From the NCBI GenBank assembly GCA_035578175.1, contig JAQMRL010000006.1, positions 20,805,506-20,869,505 on the forward strand: a stretch of DNA of 64,000 nt, written 5' to 3'. Within the stretch, counting starts at the first letter, position 1. Every line of letters starts with the position of its first letter. A model generated the notes under the pieces. It searched no databases, had not been told where the DNA came from, and worked only from the letters and a program-made list of their open reading frames with translations. This stretch comes from Catonia carolina (Eukaryota > Arthropoda > Insecta > Hemiptera > Achilidae). Both the position numbers and the translations under genes were made by a program. Positions 33,898-44,694 of this stretch are shown here, piece after piece.

Positions 33898-33999
33898 CAA
33901 GCAAGTATTGGCAACGTTTCTGGCAAGTCATTGGTTAGCTATGAAGTGGGTAGGGGGCAATCCGTACGTTCAGAGCTCATCACCGCTGAAAAATAGTAT
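33898..33999 (+). repeat. Rep-I copy 1
   Basis: gcaagtattggcaacgtt, ggcaagtcattggttagc and tatgaagtgggtaggg recur in order at 40966-41066, ending gaaaaatagtat in both. It sits between a Rep-A and a Retro-F copy. It may be part of a larger element not otherwise visible. Confidence 0.65.
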
Positions 34000-34004
34000 A
34001 GTCA

Positions 34005-34238
34005 GAAATATCTCCTCTGAGAGTAATGAATTTCATTACATTGCCAGACCCTGTGGTGAATAAAGTGAAGGTGTCATTTGCAACGTGGAAAGAAAATACT
34101 CTACAGAAGGCTTGGCATGCACATAAAGTCTACTTTTCTACCAGTGCGGAAGGCAATTGTAAACCACCTCATTCCTTGTATTACTTAGTAAAGCCTCTAG
34201 AGCTTCAAACCAGGTATTCAACTGATGACTAAACAATT
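34005..34238 (+). mobile_element. Retro-F 3' portion
   Basis: The copy begins within the element at atatctcctctgagag and runs to actgatgactaaacaatt. The 5' third is missing. A 68-codon frame reads through it but is also broken in other copies, so I do not call a gene. Confidence 0.65.
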
Positions 34239-34418
34239 TAATTACAAGATCTAAGGATTTTACAGAATCAGGGTGATTCAGAAAGAAAAATAACAAAGCA
34301 CAGAAACGGTTCATACCTAAACTGTTGAAGCATAATATATGATAATAATAAAAAATAAAATATCAATACATCGAATAAAGCAAACCAAGCGAAAAAACGA
34401 ATGGAATACATACCACAT

Positions 34419-34776
34419 GTTTGTGTTGTTTAGGTTATTAATCGAAAGGCTGTTTTCAACCTCTAGGGTTTTTCACAACTGTCATCCTCAATAAGTGGAA
34501 AAGTATGTTTATCAGTACGCCAGGTCTTCAGAAAAGCATCTACTTTCCCCCTTGAAAATGACGCCTTCACTTCATTTACAAAAGGGTCTGGCTGTATAAT
34601 GAAATTCATTACTTTCAGAGAGATAACTCTAATTGGTGTCTTTTACACCTCTACTTCTTCTGTTCTTAAATGCTTCAGTCATATAATTGGCTGACGTGAT
34701 AGGAAACCGAACTATTTTGTGTATACCTGTAACTAGCAGATCGAGTACAAATCATTTAACACTCCAGTTGTCTGTA
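34419..34776 (-). mobile_element. Retro-F copy, full span with deletions
   Basis: Both ends are present on the minus strand (acagacaactggagtg start, cctaaacaacacaaac tail). About 30 bp around the usual ctcctcgttttacttag block are missing. Confidence 0.7.
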
Positions 34777-35065
34777 AAGAGCATAAATACCGTATATGAA
34801 GACAAATCTATATGTGTTTCGTGTTATAGAAAATAAGAGCACACTAGAGAACCGGGACATTCATTTTTACAAAAAAAGCACTGATTTATAATCAGGGATG
34901 TGATTGTTGTACGAGATATATAAGAATTGATGTTGACAGGTTATGTATAATATGTCCGTAAGAAGTTCTAAAAATTGACATTCTTAAAGATATTAAATTT
35001 GTCCATCGTGACAAACGCCTGAATCGGAACTATTCAACTATAAGTAACAAGGCAATGTTACCGAC

Positions 35066-35140
35066 TAGTTAACTCCTCGTTTTACAGAGTTAAACCTCTA
35101 GGGGTTTAAACCAGCCTTCTGGCTGTTGATCTAAACATTA
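35066..35140 (+). mobile_element. Retro-F 3' tip
   Basis: Only the last ~70 bp remain: ctcctcgttttac, aacctctaggggtt and ttctggctgttgatctaaac. Confidence 0.55.
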
Positions 35141-35551
35141 TGTAACCGAGTAACATGGATATTCACAGAACCCGTAGAGAATATCAACTATTACGTAATA
35201 CTGCTACAATAACGCAACAACGAAATGAAACCAATCATTAGTGTAACATCAAAGAATTACAATGTTATTGGACAACAATAACTTATAAAAACACAACACA
35301 TCAAAAACATGGTAAAAGCAAACTGGAACACACTCTAGTATCATAAGCTTGAATAATATTCATTTACCTTTACATTAAATCGCAATATGACCAAAATAAA
35401 ACCTCGCAAATCCAGACTTAAAAATAACTTTATCTAATAATCTATCTACCTGATAACACACCTTGACATTTACCAGGTTCCTCAGGCAGGTAACTCAAAA
35501 GACAATAGTTTTTTGTAAATATAAAAACAAAATCTGTGTTATATTAACGAC
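35141..35551. other. A+T-rich spacer
   Basis: Nothing recognisable. Confidence 0.35.
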
Positions 35552-35870
35552 TAACCCACCGGGTTGGTCTAGAGGTAAAGTCGTCGCCAAAATCAGCTGT
35601 TTAACAGTTGATTTTCGGAGACGAAGGTTCCTGGTTCAAATCCTAGTAAAGGTAGTTACTTTTATACAGATTTGAATACTAGACAGAGGTTGCTGGTGTA
35701 CTTTGATGGTTGGGGTTCAATTAACCATACTCTCTCAGGAGTAGTCGACCTGGGTCTGTACAAGACTACAACTCATTTACACGTCATACATATCATCCTC
35801 ATCTCATTGGGTCATGGGGTTGCTTATTGTTCTGAGTTGAACAGATTGCAACGTACACGTATTAGGAATT
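35552..35870 (+). mobile_element. SINE-B copy, full length
   Basis: It begins cccaccgggttggtctagag. The palindromic arm appears as cagctgtttaacagttg, and the B box GGTTCAAATCC is intact. The body ends gcaacgtacacgtattagg plus a 13-A tail. Deletion of the cgcga in the head distinguishes it from other copies. Confidence 0.85.
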
Positions 35871-36019
35871 AAAAAAAAAAAAATTATTAACCATAACTTT
35901 TAATTTAACAGTTTAAATTTAAATTCCTTTCGCAGTAAATTTAATAAGTTGAGTTTTTTCCAAGCCATGAAGTAATTTATTCTTTAATTGGTCTACAGTC
36001 TACAGAAATTGATAAAAAA

Positions 36020-36255
36020 ACTATAATGCTTTTCACGGTTGATGAGCTCTGCTATTTCACGCGTTTAGACCAATCAGAACGTTTGCCAGCGTTGTCAGAT
36101 TGTACGAATGTATCAGCTTGACAAACATTACGCGCGCATGCGTATAAGAGCCGCAGTAGTACACTCGTGTCTTGTATCTCGTACTGAACACATCGATTAT
36201 AGAGCGCGTTAACATGCAATACTTTATAATATAATCAGCTGGTTGTATGTTCATA
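36020..36255 (+). repeat. Rep-H copy 2
   Basis: This is the second copy of the repeat at 32712-32932. Here it is about 15 bp longer, with cgattatagagcgcg near 36197-36211. A Retro-F copy begins 12 bp downstream, whereas in the first copy Retro-F lies upstream. Confidence 0.7.
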
Positions 36256-36267
36256 GGGTATTATTCT

Positions 36268-36662
36268 GCCCATAACAGACAGGTGGAGTGTCAAATTATT
36301 TACTCTCAACCTGTTCGTTGCAGGGCTAAAATAAATAGTTCTGTTTCTTATCACATGGTCAGCCAATTAAATGACTGAATCATTTAAGAACAGAAGAGGC
36401 AGAGGTGTAAAAGACACTAATCAGAGTTATCTCCTCTGAAAGTAATGGATTTCATTATACAGCCAGACCCTGTGGTGAATGAAGTGAAGGTGTCATTTGC
36501 AGAGTGGAAAATATGTGCTTTTCAGAGGGCCCGGCATGCTGATAAGCGTATTTTTCTATTCAGTGAGGAAGGCAATGGTAAACCACCTCACTCCTCGTTT
36601 TACTTGGTAAAACCTCTACAGGTTCAAACCAGCTTTTCGGCTGATGACCTAAACAAACAAAC
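36268..36662 (+). mobile_element. Retro-F copy, full length
   Basis: It runs from tgcccataacagacaggtgg to gatgacctaaacaaacaaac. The sequence is close to the copies at 42426, 50324 and 56747. An 83-codon frame (36445-36696) overlaps its second half. Confidence 0.85.
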
Positions 36663-37761
36663 AGTACTGCTATCAAAAGACCAAAAAAATGGATGACGAA
36701 AGACAGGTTAATTCACGAAGATATGCAGAAACTTTAGGAGCTCATTGTACATGTAAAAATAATGAAAAAAGTTTATATAAAAATGGGTCCGGAAATGCTT
36801 CGTTTTCGAGTTACGGCTAGCGAAAGTTTCGCCCGGATTTCAGCTCACCAGGTGAAATGAGGTCTTCCTGAAATTCTGGTAAGGTAGATTAAGGGGCGAA
36901 TTCAATCATTTCTTATGGTTTTTGACCTGATAAATTGAATAAAACAGGTCCCAGAACTGTAAGTTAAATCTTTTTTGAGAAAACCAGTGTCAAATGCAAA
37001 AAATGGAGTGAAAACACATTTTTTCATCATTGGGCAAGAACTACTGTTATTTCACCAAGAAACAGTTAAAATTTTTGAAGAAAACATGTAGAAAATTTTA
37101 TTCTGAACAAACCGGTGTAAATAAAGTACACAGAAAGCGAATAGATGTTTGATTAAATGAATTTTTATTCATAACAGTACAGGGTAAAATTAACCGGAAA
37201 AACAAAGATGAAAAAATGTGTTTTTTCCACTCCATTTTTTGCATTTGACACTGGTTTTCTCAAAAACGATTTAACTTACAGTTCTGGGGTCTGTTTTATT
37301 CAATTTATCAGGTCAAACACCATAAGAAACGATTGAATTCGCCCCTTAATCTACCTTACCAGAATTTCAGGAAGACCTCATTTCACCTGGTGAGCTGAAA
37401 TCAGGGAGAAATCTTTCGCTAGCCGTAACTCGGTAACGAGGCATTTCCGGACCCATGTTTATATAAACTTTTTTCATTTGTAGCGAAATAAAAATATATT
37501 GTTTTTTTTAAAGTAATAAATTAATACATTGTGTCAAGAAATAAAAAATAATGTGACGGATAAATTGATAAATTAACGGATGTAATTAGTAGTTGTCAAG
37601 TCAAGCGTTTGTCGGGAAAAGACCGACATCGTAACAATAAACTTTAAAGTAAATTTGTGGATTATTTAAAATAAACTTTTACAATAGTTGAAACACGTGC
37701 GAGGTTAGTGACTTATCAAAGTACTTGGACCGACGAAGAAGGTTAAGATGTAGTTGAATGT

Positions 37762-37819
37762 GATTGGTTGAAAATTTTGAATCCTGAGATGTGATTGGAT
37801 ATTGTAAATTTTATAAATA
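37762..37819 (+). promoter_or_regulatory. Candidate LTR promoter: CCAAT-like and TATA boxes
   Basis: Two copies of tgattgg (reverse CCAAT) at 37761-37767 and 37792-37798 precede TATAAATA at 37812-37819, about 330 bp into the LTR. The arrangement is typical of a U3 promoter, but A+T-rich DNA makes chance TATA boxes common. Confidence 0.35.
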
Positions 37820-37980
37820 GTTTCACGGTGAAATTAAAAACGACGCTTCTTAAGAATTATAAATGGAAGGGAGTTCAACTTCAGCAGTCCTACAGAGAGG
37901 ATGTGTGCTCCGTACACGTAAAATGTAACAATGTGCTTCAATAGTAGGCTACATTAATATAATGTCAATAAGTTAAATAA

Positions 37981-40473
37981 ATAAAATAAATAAAATAATA
38001 AGACAACTCAAAACAGAAGATGTCACTATTGTCATGGGTGATTTCAACTCAAAACTTGGAAAGGGTAGAACATCTGATTTTGTGGGTCCTTTTGGTTTGG
38101 GAGATAGAAACTCCCGAGGAGATGCCTTGGAGATTTTTGCGGAGATGAACCGGCTGGTGGTAATGAACACCTGGTTTAGACAGCCACCTCGCAAGCTGTA
38201 TACCTGGAAAGCGCCTAATGATAAGCCAGGGAAGATTATCAGGAACCAGATTGATTATATCCTTGTAAGTCAGCGTTACAGAAACAGCTGCATTTCCATG
38301 AAAACGTATCCCGGTGCAGACATAGCATCAGACCACGTCCCACTAGTGGGAACATTCAGACTTAAGATGAAGAGGGTCACATCCAAGAGACCGAAGAGGT
38401 ATGATTTGAGGAAGCTGAAAGACCCAGTCATACAACAGGCAGTAACTGCAACCCTTAATAATAGGATAGAAACCATCAACACTACAAATGACATGAGAGA
38501 TGAAATTGCAGAAATCCAAAAAGCAGTCGAGGATGTAAAAGAGGAATATCTACAGATGGATAAAAGGAAGAAGAAGGCTTGGATGACGGACGAAATTTTG
38601 GATCTCATGGAGGATAGAAGGTTAAAAAGGGGAGACCCGGAAGCATACAGAACTATACAGAGGGTCATACGAAGTAAAATCAGAGAGGCTAAAGAGAGGG
38701 AAAAGGCAGACCTCTGCCATGAAATAGAAATGTACCAAAATAAACACGATAGTTTTAACATACATCGAAAAGTCAAAGAGATGACAGGAAGGTTTCGCAA
38801 GAGAAACAGCAACAAGCTCACTGACAATGATGGTCACCTCATCATTAGCAAAGAGGAGAGGAAAGTAGTGTGGGAGAGATACCTCAGAGAGCTGTTTGAT
38901 GACCAAAGGGTAGAACAAGAACCAGACGTGGCAGAGACATCGGGGCCAGATATCCTTCAGGCTGAAGTAGAAGAAGCCATAAAATGTATGAAATCTGGGA
39001 AGGCAGCAGGCCCGGATAATTTGCAGGCAGAGTTCTTCAAGTTGCTCAACTATGGGAACACAAGACTCTTGACGGGTATTTTTAACCGGATATATTCATC
39101 GGCCAAACTGCCTGTTGAATGGCTTAGGTCTGAATTTGTCGCCATACCTAAAAAACCTGGATCTAAAGTATGCAGGGATTACCGGACAATAAGTCTGATG
39201 AGCCAGTTTCTCAAATTATTCCTGAGGATAATACATAAAAGAATTTACAAGGTGTGTGAAGAACATATAGCACCGAACCAGTTTGGTTTTTTAAGAGCAG
39301 TGAGTACTAGAGAGGCACTCTTTAGTGTGCAAGTACTTTTTCAAAGATGCAGAGATGTAAGTTGCAATGTTTTTGCATGCCTTATCGACTATCAAAAGGC
39401 GTTTGACCGTGTCAGACATGATCAAATGATGGAGATCCTCAAACAAACTGGACTGGATGGGAAGGATTTGAAGCTGATCGCCAACTTGTATTGGAATCAG
39501 TCGGCAGTGCTGAGAGTGGAAGAAGACCATACAGAACAGGTCGAAATACGACGTGGGGTTAGACAGGGCTGTATTCTTTCGCCAATACTTTTCAACGTCT
39601 ACTCAGAGCACATCTTCAAGGAGGCCATGCAGGATGTGGAAGAGGGTATCTCAGTGAACGGTGTCAAACTGAATAATCTACGATATGCAGATGACACGAT
39701 TGTATTCGCTGATACAATAGAGGGACTGCAAAGACTGATGAACAGGATAACAGAAGTGAGCGAGAAGTATGGCCTGGACATCAACATCGTGAAAACCAAA
39801 TTAATGGTAATTAGCAGGGGACCGATAACTGGTGTAGACCTATATATAAAACATGCAAGAATTGAGCGTGTAGCATGGTATCCGTATTTGGGCACTATTA
39901 TCAATGAAGCCTGGGAAAACTCACAAGAGATCAAGTGCCGTATTGGTAAGGCAAGGAGTGTTTTCAACGCAATGAGTTCGGCGTTTAAGAGTCATGATCT
40001 CACTATGGGCACTAAGTTGCGACTCTTGCGGTGTTACGTGTTTTCCGTTCTTCTGTACGGAGTAGAGTCTTGGACGTTGACGAGGGCGACCACTGCTAAA
40101 CTTGAAGCCTTCGAACTTTGGGTGTACAGAAGAATGCTGAGGATACCATGGACAGATAGGGTGACCAACATTGAGGTACTGCGTCGGATGGACAAGGAAC
40201 CAGAGGTAATAAACACCATTAAGTGTCGCAAGTTGCAATACCTCGGTCATATTATGAGGAACCACGGTAGATACGAACTGTTGCAGCGCATCCTGCAGGG
40301 AAGATTGGATGGTAGAAGGCAGCCAGGCCGAAGAAGAATATCCTGGCTTGATAACCTGAGAGACTGGTATGGGAAAAGCTCGGCCCAACTGTTCCGCATT
40401 GCAGATGACAAGACCAAGATAGCCATGATGACAGCCAGCGTTCGAACCGGACAGGCACGCTAAGAAGAAGAAG
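37981..40473 (+). mobile_element. RTE-like LINE insertion with 11-bp duplication
   Basis: The element lies between two copies of aagttaaataa (37970-37980 and 40474-40484) and ends in (GAA)n right after the stop codon, so its 3' UTR is almost nil. The first ~20 bp are an AAATA repeat. Coding similarity then starts inside the endonuclease domain, which makes it 5'-truncated. The unbroken 2.4-kb frame and the perfect duplication suggest a young insertion. It sits in the LTR at 37479-40885. Confidence 0.9.
38034..40463 (+). CDS. LINE endonuclease/reverse transcriptase, 5'-truncated
   Basis: This 809-codon open frame encodes the C-terminal part of an apurinic-like endonuclease joined to a reverse transcriptase, the machinery that copies LINE RNA into nicked target DNA. 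Visible endonuclease motifs are GDFN (residues 2-5), NQIDYIL (71-77) and SDHVP (99-103). The N-terminal catalytic asparagine and glutamate region is missing. RT motifs are IPKKPGS, LIDYQKAFDRV (about 448-458), GVRQGCILSPILFN (about 506-519) and the catalytic YADD (about 549-552). LLYGVESWTL and a basic GRRRISWLDNL segment lie towards the C terminus. The frame stays open upstream to the element edge, so the first ATG is only nominal. The layout is typical of the RTE/BovB clade. The RT could be catalytically intact, but the endonuclease is incomplete. Because the ATG-to-stop region sits inside an LTR, LTR-driven expression is possible. Confidence 0.9.
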   Translation: MGDFNSKLGKGRTSDFVGPFGLGDRNSRGDALEIFAEMNRLVVMNTWFRQPPRKLYTWKAPNDKPGKIIRNQIDYILVSQRYRNSCISMKTYPGADIASDHVPLVGTFRLKMKRVTSKRPKRYDLRKLKDPVIQQAVTATLNNRIETINTTNDMRDEIAEIQKAVEDVKEEYLQMDKRKKKAWMTDEILDLMEDRRLKRGDPEAYRTIQRVIRSKIREAKEREKADLCHEIEMYQNKHDSFNIHRKVKEMTGRFRKRNSNKLTDNDGHLIISKEERKVVWERYLRELFDDQRVEQEPDVAETSGPDILQAEVEEAIKCMKSGKAAGPDNLQAEFFKLLNYGNTRLLTGIFNRIYSSAKLPVEWLRSEFVAIPKKPGSKVCRDYRTISLMSQFLKLFLRIIHKRIYKVCEEHIAPNQFGFLRAVSTREALFSVQVLFQRCRDVSCNVFACLIDYQKAFDRVRHDQMMEILKQTGLDGKDLKLIANLYWNQSAVLRVEEDHTEQVEIRRGVRQGCILSPILFNVYSEHIFKEAMQDVEEGISVNGVKLNNLRYADDTIVFADTIEGLQRLMNRITEVSEKYGLDINIVKTKLMVISRGPITGVDLYIKHARIERVAWYPYLGTIINEAWENSQEIKCRIGKARSVFNAMSSAFKSHDLTMGTKLRLLRCYVFSVLLYGVESWTLTRATTAKLEAFELWVYRRMLRIPWTDRVTNIEVLRRMDKEPEVINTIKCRKLQYLGHIMRNHGRYELLQRILQGRLDGRRQPGRRRISWLDNLRDWYGKSSAQLFRIADDKTKIAMMTASVRTGQAR

Positions 40474-40965
40474 AAGTTAAATAATTAGTTTGAAATTAGA
40501 ACATCTTGTTTAAAAATACATATAATGCTCAACGAATAATTTAAACTTAACAACCAACGCAAATGATTTAATTACATCGTATGAACTTCACTGGATAACC
40601 ACGGAACTTCGAAAAGCCCATGGCAGGTATTTCTAAAGTAATTAATATTCTGTACAGAAATTATTTAAAACATTAAATTCAAACTAAAAGCGCTATTTCT
40701 ATTTTATTTTATTTTGTAAAAAACATAATTTTAAATTTGTCATTTTTGTAGATCCTGTGTGTAAAATAATAATTATTTCATATTTCAACTTTTTCTATAC
40801 AACGAAAATAGTCGTGGTCACGAACCTACACAAATAATATATCTTTTGGTAAATAATATTAAATTACCCAGTATACTCTATTACACATTATTTTTACATG
40901 TACAATGAGCTCCCAAAGTTTCTGTATATCTTCGTGAATCATCCTGTATAACAGAATTACGAGAG

Positions 40966-41066
40966 CAAGTATTGGCATCGTTGCTGGCAAGTCATTGGTT
41001 AGCTATGAAGTGGGTAGGGAACAATGCTCATTTTTCAAAGCTCATCAGCTTTGAAAAATAGTATTT
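40966..41066 (+). repeat. Rep-I copy 2
   Basis: This is the second copy of the repeat at 33898-33999, with a longer aatgctcatttttcaaagc segment. Here the end forms a small hairpin (tttttcaaagc / gctttgaaaaa at about 41030-41058) that the first copy lacks in intact form. Confidence 0.6.
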
Positions 41067-41446
41067 AATACACACTGAACGTATGGAACGAACTAAAATT
41101 TATCATGAGCCTACTGATAACTAAATACATTTTTTACTGAACCGTTGTTAAATTAACAACAATTTTTTTAAATTAAAAAGAAAATATAAAATTTGTTTTG
41201 AAAGAAAACGTCCCGTCCTGCTCAAACGCGTGAATAAAATTTTCTTTATTCATTACATTAGCTTCCTTAACATACAACAGGCACGCTTACAAAATACACG
41301 ACGGTGTACACGAAAATAATATCAACAATTGCAGAAAAAAATGAAATTTTCAGGAAAACTTGAAATAAATTTTTAACGGTTCCATGTTCCTGAAAATTTC
41401 ACTGGACAAATAATGTACGCCTCGATTTTTTTCTATTAGCCTATAC
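41067..41446. other. A+T-rich spacer
   Basis: Nothing recognisable. Confidence 0.35.
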
Positions 41447-41655
41447 TTTTTTTATCATAAGTCTCGACTGGTTTGATGCAGTTTTCTAAGCTGTTCTATC
41501 TTGCCCAATTCGTTTCATATCTACATACATTTAACCACCTACATCTTTTGTAATTTGTTTTAAATATTCTAACCTTTGCCTTCCTCTACAATTTACTTCC
41601 TCAATATTACCCTCCATTATTAATAGACCAATACCTGGTCTATCCCCTATAAATG
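41447..41655 (-). mobile_element. LINE 3' UTR fragment
   Basis: It shares tctcgactggtttgatgca, aagctgttctatcttgc, cgtttcatatctacatac and tagaccaatacct with the minus-strand LINE end at 10385-10580. It contains only the non-coding end and a few codons. Confidence 0.65.
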
Positions 41656-42425
41656 TACAATACTATAGGATGTGCATTTAAAATAAATTTTATGAATTAA
41701 AAAAATGTTTTTTGAAATGGTAGTATACACCCAGTTTTGCGCTTCTCCAACAACTCTCTTGTTTCCACAGATAAATTGTAAATTAATAATTAAAGTACAC
41801 TGATGTAGACAGTCAATTAATTGGTGATGTACAAAAGCGAAGAGACAAAGAAAATCTGATATTACTGGACGTCAAACGATGCTCGAAAACACAATGAACA
41901 ACTTCAAACTTAACTTTAACATAATTCTAACGACAACCCGTTGTTTAGAAAATTCAAATTTAATTCTTGTATTGGAGCACTGATAATAACCACTGTCTAA
42001 AAATAAACAACAAAATACCCTACAACTCAATTTAAACTGCACTTGACTAATCCCCAAACGATAAAATATACTTTGAATGTTTCATATAAAATATCAAACA
42101 AATATTATGGTAAATAAATAATATTAAAACTTACTCATCATGATAAATGTTTGAAAAAACAAGAAAATGAAATATCCACTCTTACCTGAAACAAAGAAAT
42201 TGGAAAAAATTATTTTTTACTGAAAATAAAATAAATAAATCTAAAATTCACGAAAAAAAATAATTTTAAGTTAGATTTTAGGAAATCGTAAATAAATTTA
42301 CCATAAGGAATTGGAAAAATATTAAACAGAAAGTCAACCAAAAGTAACTGTTCCGGTATTGTACATATAGCAAGGAAAACCCTTGGTAAGAACATCAAAT
42401 ATTATAAAACTTATAACTGTTAAAA
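41656..42425. other. A+T-rich spacer
   Basis: Nothing recognisable except the target duplication of the next element at its end. Confidence 0.35.
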
Positions 42426-42825
42426 CTGTCCATAACAGACAGGCGGAGAGTCAAATTATTTACTCTCAATCTGTTCGTTGCAGGGCTAAAATAAATAGTT
42501 CTGTTTCTTATTACATGGTCAGCCAATTAAATGACTGAATCATTTAAGAACAGAAGAGGTAGAGATGTAAAAGACACTAATCAGAGTTATCTCCTCTGAA
42601 AGTAATGAATTTCATTACTCAGCCAGACCGTGTGGTAAATAAAGTGAAAGTGTTATTTGCAGAAGGAAAATATTTGCTTTTCAGAGGGCCCGGCATGCTG
42701 ATAAGTGTACTTTTCCATTCAGTGAGGAAGGCAAATGTAAACCATCTCACTCTTTGTTTTACATAGTAAAACCTCTAGAGGTTCAAACCAGCCTTTCGGC
42801 TGATGACCTAAACAACAACAACAAC
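42426..42825 (+). mobile_element. Retro-F copy, full length with duplication
   Basis: It begins ctgtccataacagacaggcg and ends cctaaacaacaacaacaac, with the 11-bp target duplication aactgttaaaa at 42415-42425 and 42826-42836. Frameshifts disrupt the reading frame seen in other copies, which argues that the frame is not maintained. Confidence 0.9.
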
Positions 42826-42836
42826 AACTGTTAAAA

Positions 42837-43254
42837 ATAACTTCATTAAAAGAGGTAAAGATTTTATACTATGAGATTAATATGACCGATGTCTCAAAAA
42901 AATTTCAAGTAACACATGTATAAATATCCCAACCACTTTTTGAAACAAACCGGCTTTTTTTGTTATGACCAATTTGAACGAAATATGTTTGAGTTTTCAT
43001 TTTTATCTATGTTAATTATTTACTTATTCAATTTTTATGTGTTTATCGCACATACGTCGCAGGCCCTTTAAATCTAGCGTAGGTTTGTGTTTAAAATGTT
43101 TGATGTTTGACGGAGTTCGTGTAAGAATTCAAATATATTTTGTTTTAAACTTTTAGTAGTTGAGTGGTTGTAAAGTTTGCAATTCAACTGATGACGTGTA
43201 AGCTGATATAATTTAAAAGAAGCCTAATAAATTTAAATATGTATTTAATTTGTT
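42837..43254. other. A+T-rich spacer
   Basis: Nothing recognisable. Confidence 0.35.
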
Positions 43255-43540
43255 ATCCCTAATGTGTGTTCGTTGCAATCTGTTAAATTTAAGAATAATA
43301 AGCAACCTTAAAGCCCAATGAGATGAGGATGAGATGAGATGTATTGTAAAGACTCAGGCCGAAAATTCGTAACAGAGTATGGTTAATTGACACTAAACCA
43401 TCAAAATCAAATCCGTAATAAAAGTAGTTAATTTTTTCTTCACTAGGATTTGAACCACGGAATCTTCATCTCCGAAATCAGCTGTTAAACAGCTGAATCG
43501 CGGCAACGACATTCTCACGTAAACAACCCGATGGGTTAAT
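43255..43540 (-). mobile_element. SINE-B copy with internal deletions
   Basis: The minus-strand head is near complete (aacccatcgggttg, CAGCTGTTTAACAGCTG, GGTTCAAATCC). The body lacks part of the tgtacaagactacac region, and a local gatgaggatgagatgagatg duplication is present. Confidence 0.75.
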
Positions 43541-43879
43541 GAAAATTATACAAATAAAATATTATAATCACTAATATATCCCACGCGGTTTCGCATTCGA
43601 AAAATATATAATAAATTTTTTTTTAAATAAATATGTAACAAAAATTGTGTAGCTGCTAGTCGACTGTTTACATCCAACGTACACACACATACATTTTGAT
43701 AAATTCCTCCGTAAACATCTCTCGGTAGTCTTTACATGTATGTACTGTACTTCAACAAACGTACACACACACAACACAACGACGTTTTGATAATTTCCCC
43801 CGCTTACGTCTTTCGCCTTCATCAAACCCCTTCATCTACTTCAACAGCAATACGTACTCACATGTACGCGCGCGCACAC
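43541..43879. repeat. Microsatellite-rich segment
   Basis: Several short (CA)n/(GC)n tracts occur (43681-43691, 43760-43772, 43866-43884). The phrase gtacacacacatacattttgat is loosely repeated around 43679 and 43760, suggesting an old local duplication. Confidence 0.4.
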
Positions 43880-44022
43880 ACACACCACATACATATTTAT
43901 GGAAATCTTAATTAGAGCCCTTAGGGTTATCATTTTTGAAAAACCGTTCAGTAGTTTTGGAAATTAACCAATTAAGTTTTGGAAAAAAAACACCCTTTGC
44001 CTTTATAATATTAGTATAGATA
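43880..44022 (+). mobile_element. Non-LTR retrotransposon 3' end remnant (tentative)
   Basis: The sequence aaaccgttcagtagttttgg followed later by ccctttgcctttataatatt and agtatagat resembles 3' ends common to several arthropod non-LTR elements. No coding part remains, and the clade cannot be named. Confidence 0.4.
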
Positions 44023-44156
44023 AAAATAGAAAAAAGGTTTTAACCCATTCTAACCCAGTGTGGCATAGAAGGCATATTGGAGTGAAATAACAGACCTCAA
44101 AATGTTAGATGTTAGAGACAACTTCGGATTAACGAACGCTGGGTGTGAAGTGTAAT

Positions 44157-44240
44157 AATTTTTTGTCCCCTTGCCAGGATTCGAACCTGAGACTTTCGTT
44201 TTGCAGTGTAGTATACTGACTATTGCGCCACAGAGGCAAC
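44157..44240 (-). repeat. tRNA-like sequence
   Basis: The minus strand has gcctctgtggcgcaatagtc (A-box-like), an actgcaaaa segment where the anticodon loop would be, and the B box GGTTCGAATCC. The anticodon stem and acceptor stem do not pair well. A SINE head or tRNA pseudogene is more likely than a tRNA gene. Confidence 0.4.
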
Positions 44241-44694
44241 CATTAGTTTCTTTTTACAGTTAATTTTGGTTTTAGATATTTGTATTCATTTACTAAAATA
44301 AAATAACATTTCTTCGAATATGTTGTATGTATGTACAAGTATATTTTTTAAAAAAACTGTTACTAAATAGTGATTTTATCCATTTGACCAATATTTTTTA
44401 ATTGTAAAATTTTTGAAGTCTTAAATAATATTAAATTCATACTTAGTTTTTTTTTGCTACAAATCTACGTAAGAGAATATATTTTGTTTAGGAAGCCTGA
44501 ACATGATTTGACTTATTCTTATTGTTGGGAACTTTTATACAATCAAGTCCTAATGTGGCGTACATGTCACACTTTTTTGTCAGGCCATCAAAAGGGTCAA
44601 AGGTCTAAAAGTCATTTTATTACACTTAAATATCAGTAAAATGTATGAAACAATGTACACATATTCTTTTGTGTAAAGTTTAAAAATTTGGGAT
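44241..44694. other. A+T-rich spacer
   Basis: Nothing recognisable. Confidence 0.35.

Larger units (their letters stand above)
37479..40885 (+). mobile_element. Solo LTR (~903 bp) carrying a LINE
   Basis: The insertion begins TGTAGCG and ends TATTACA, giving TG...CA termini (TGTA/TACA). It is flanked by the 4-bp direct repeat CATT at 37475-37478 and 40886-40889. Removing the nested LINE and one copy of its target duplication leaves about 903 bp. No gag-pol sequence or second LTR is present. These traits fit a solo LTR of a Gypsy- or Bel-type retrotransposon left by recombination. Its family is not identified. The orientation is assumed from a TATAAATA at 37812. Confidence 0.75.
36703..40947. 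mobile_element. Fold-G copy 2, right arm split by an LTR
   Basis: The left arm starts acaggttaattcacgaag and continues gagctcattgtacatg and gtaaaaataatgaaaaaa. The right arm reaches atataaacttttttcatt at 37478, is interrupted by 3.4 kb, and resumes at 40886 with cattatttttacatgtac, ending cttcgtgaatcatcctgt. The arms are extended about 40 bp beyond those of copy 1. Inner right-arm sequence (the ctattcgctttctg region) is deleted, so the hairpin is less symmetrical than in copy 1. Confidence 0.8.

Noticed and set aside
38276..40458. Minus-strand frames of 65-183 codons under the LINE
   Set aside because: They are antisense shadows of the reverse-transcriptase frame and have no independent support.
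37479..40885. Complete LTR retrotransposon
   Set aside because: No second LTR, primer-binding site, gag or integrase sequence is present; the only coding sequence is a LINE with its own target duplication.
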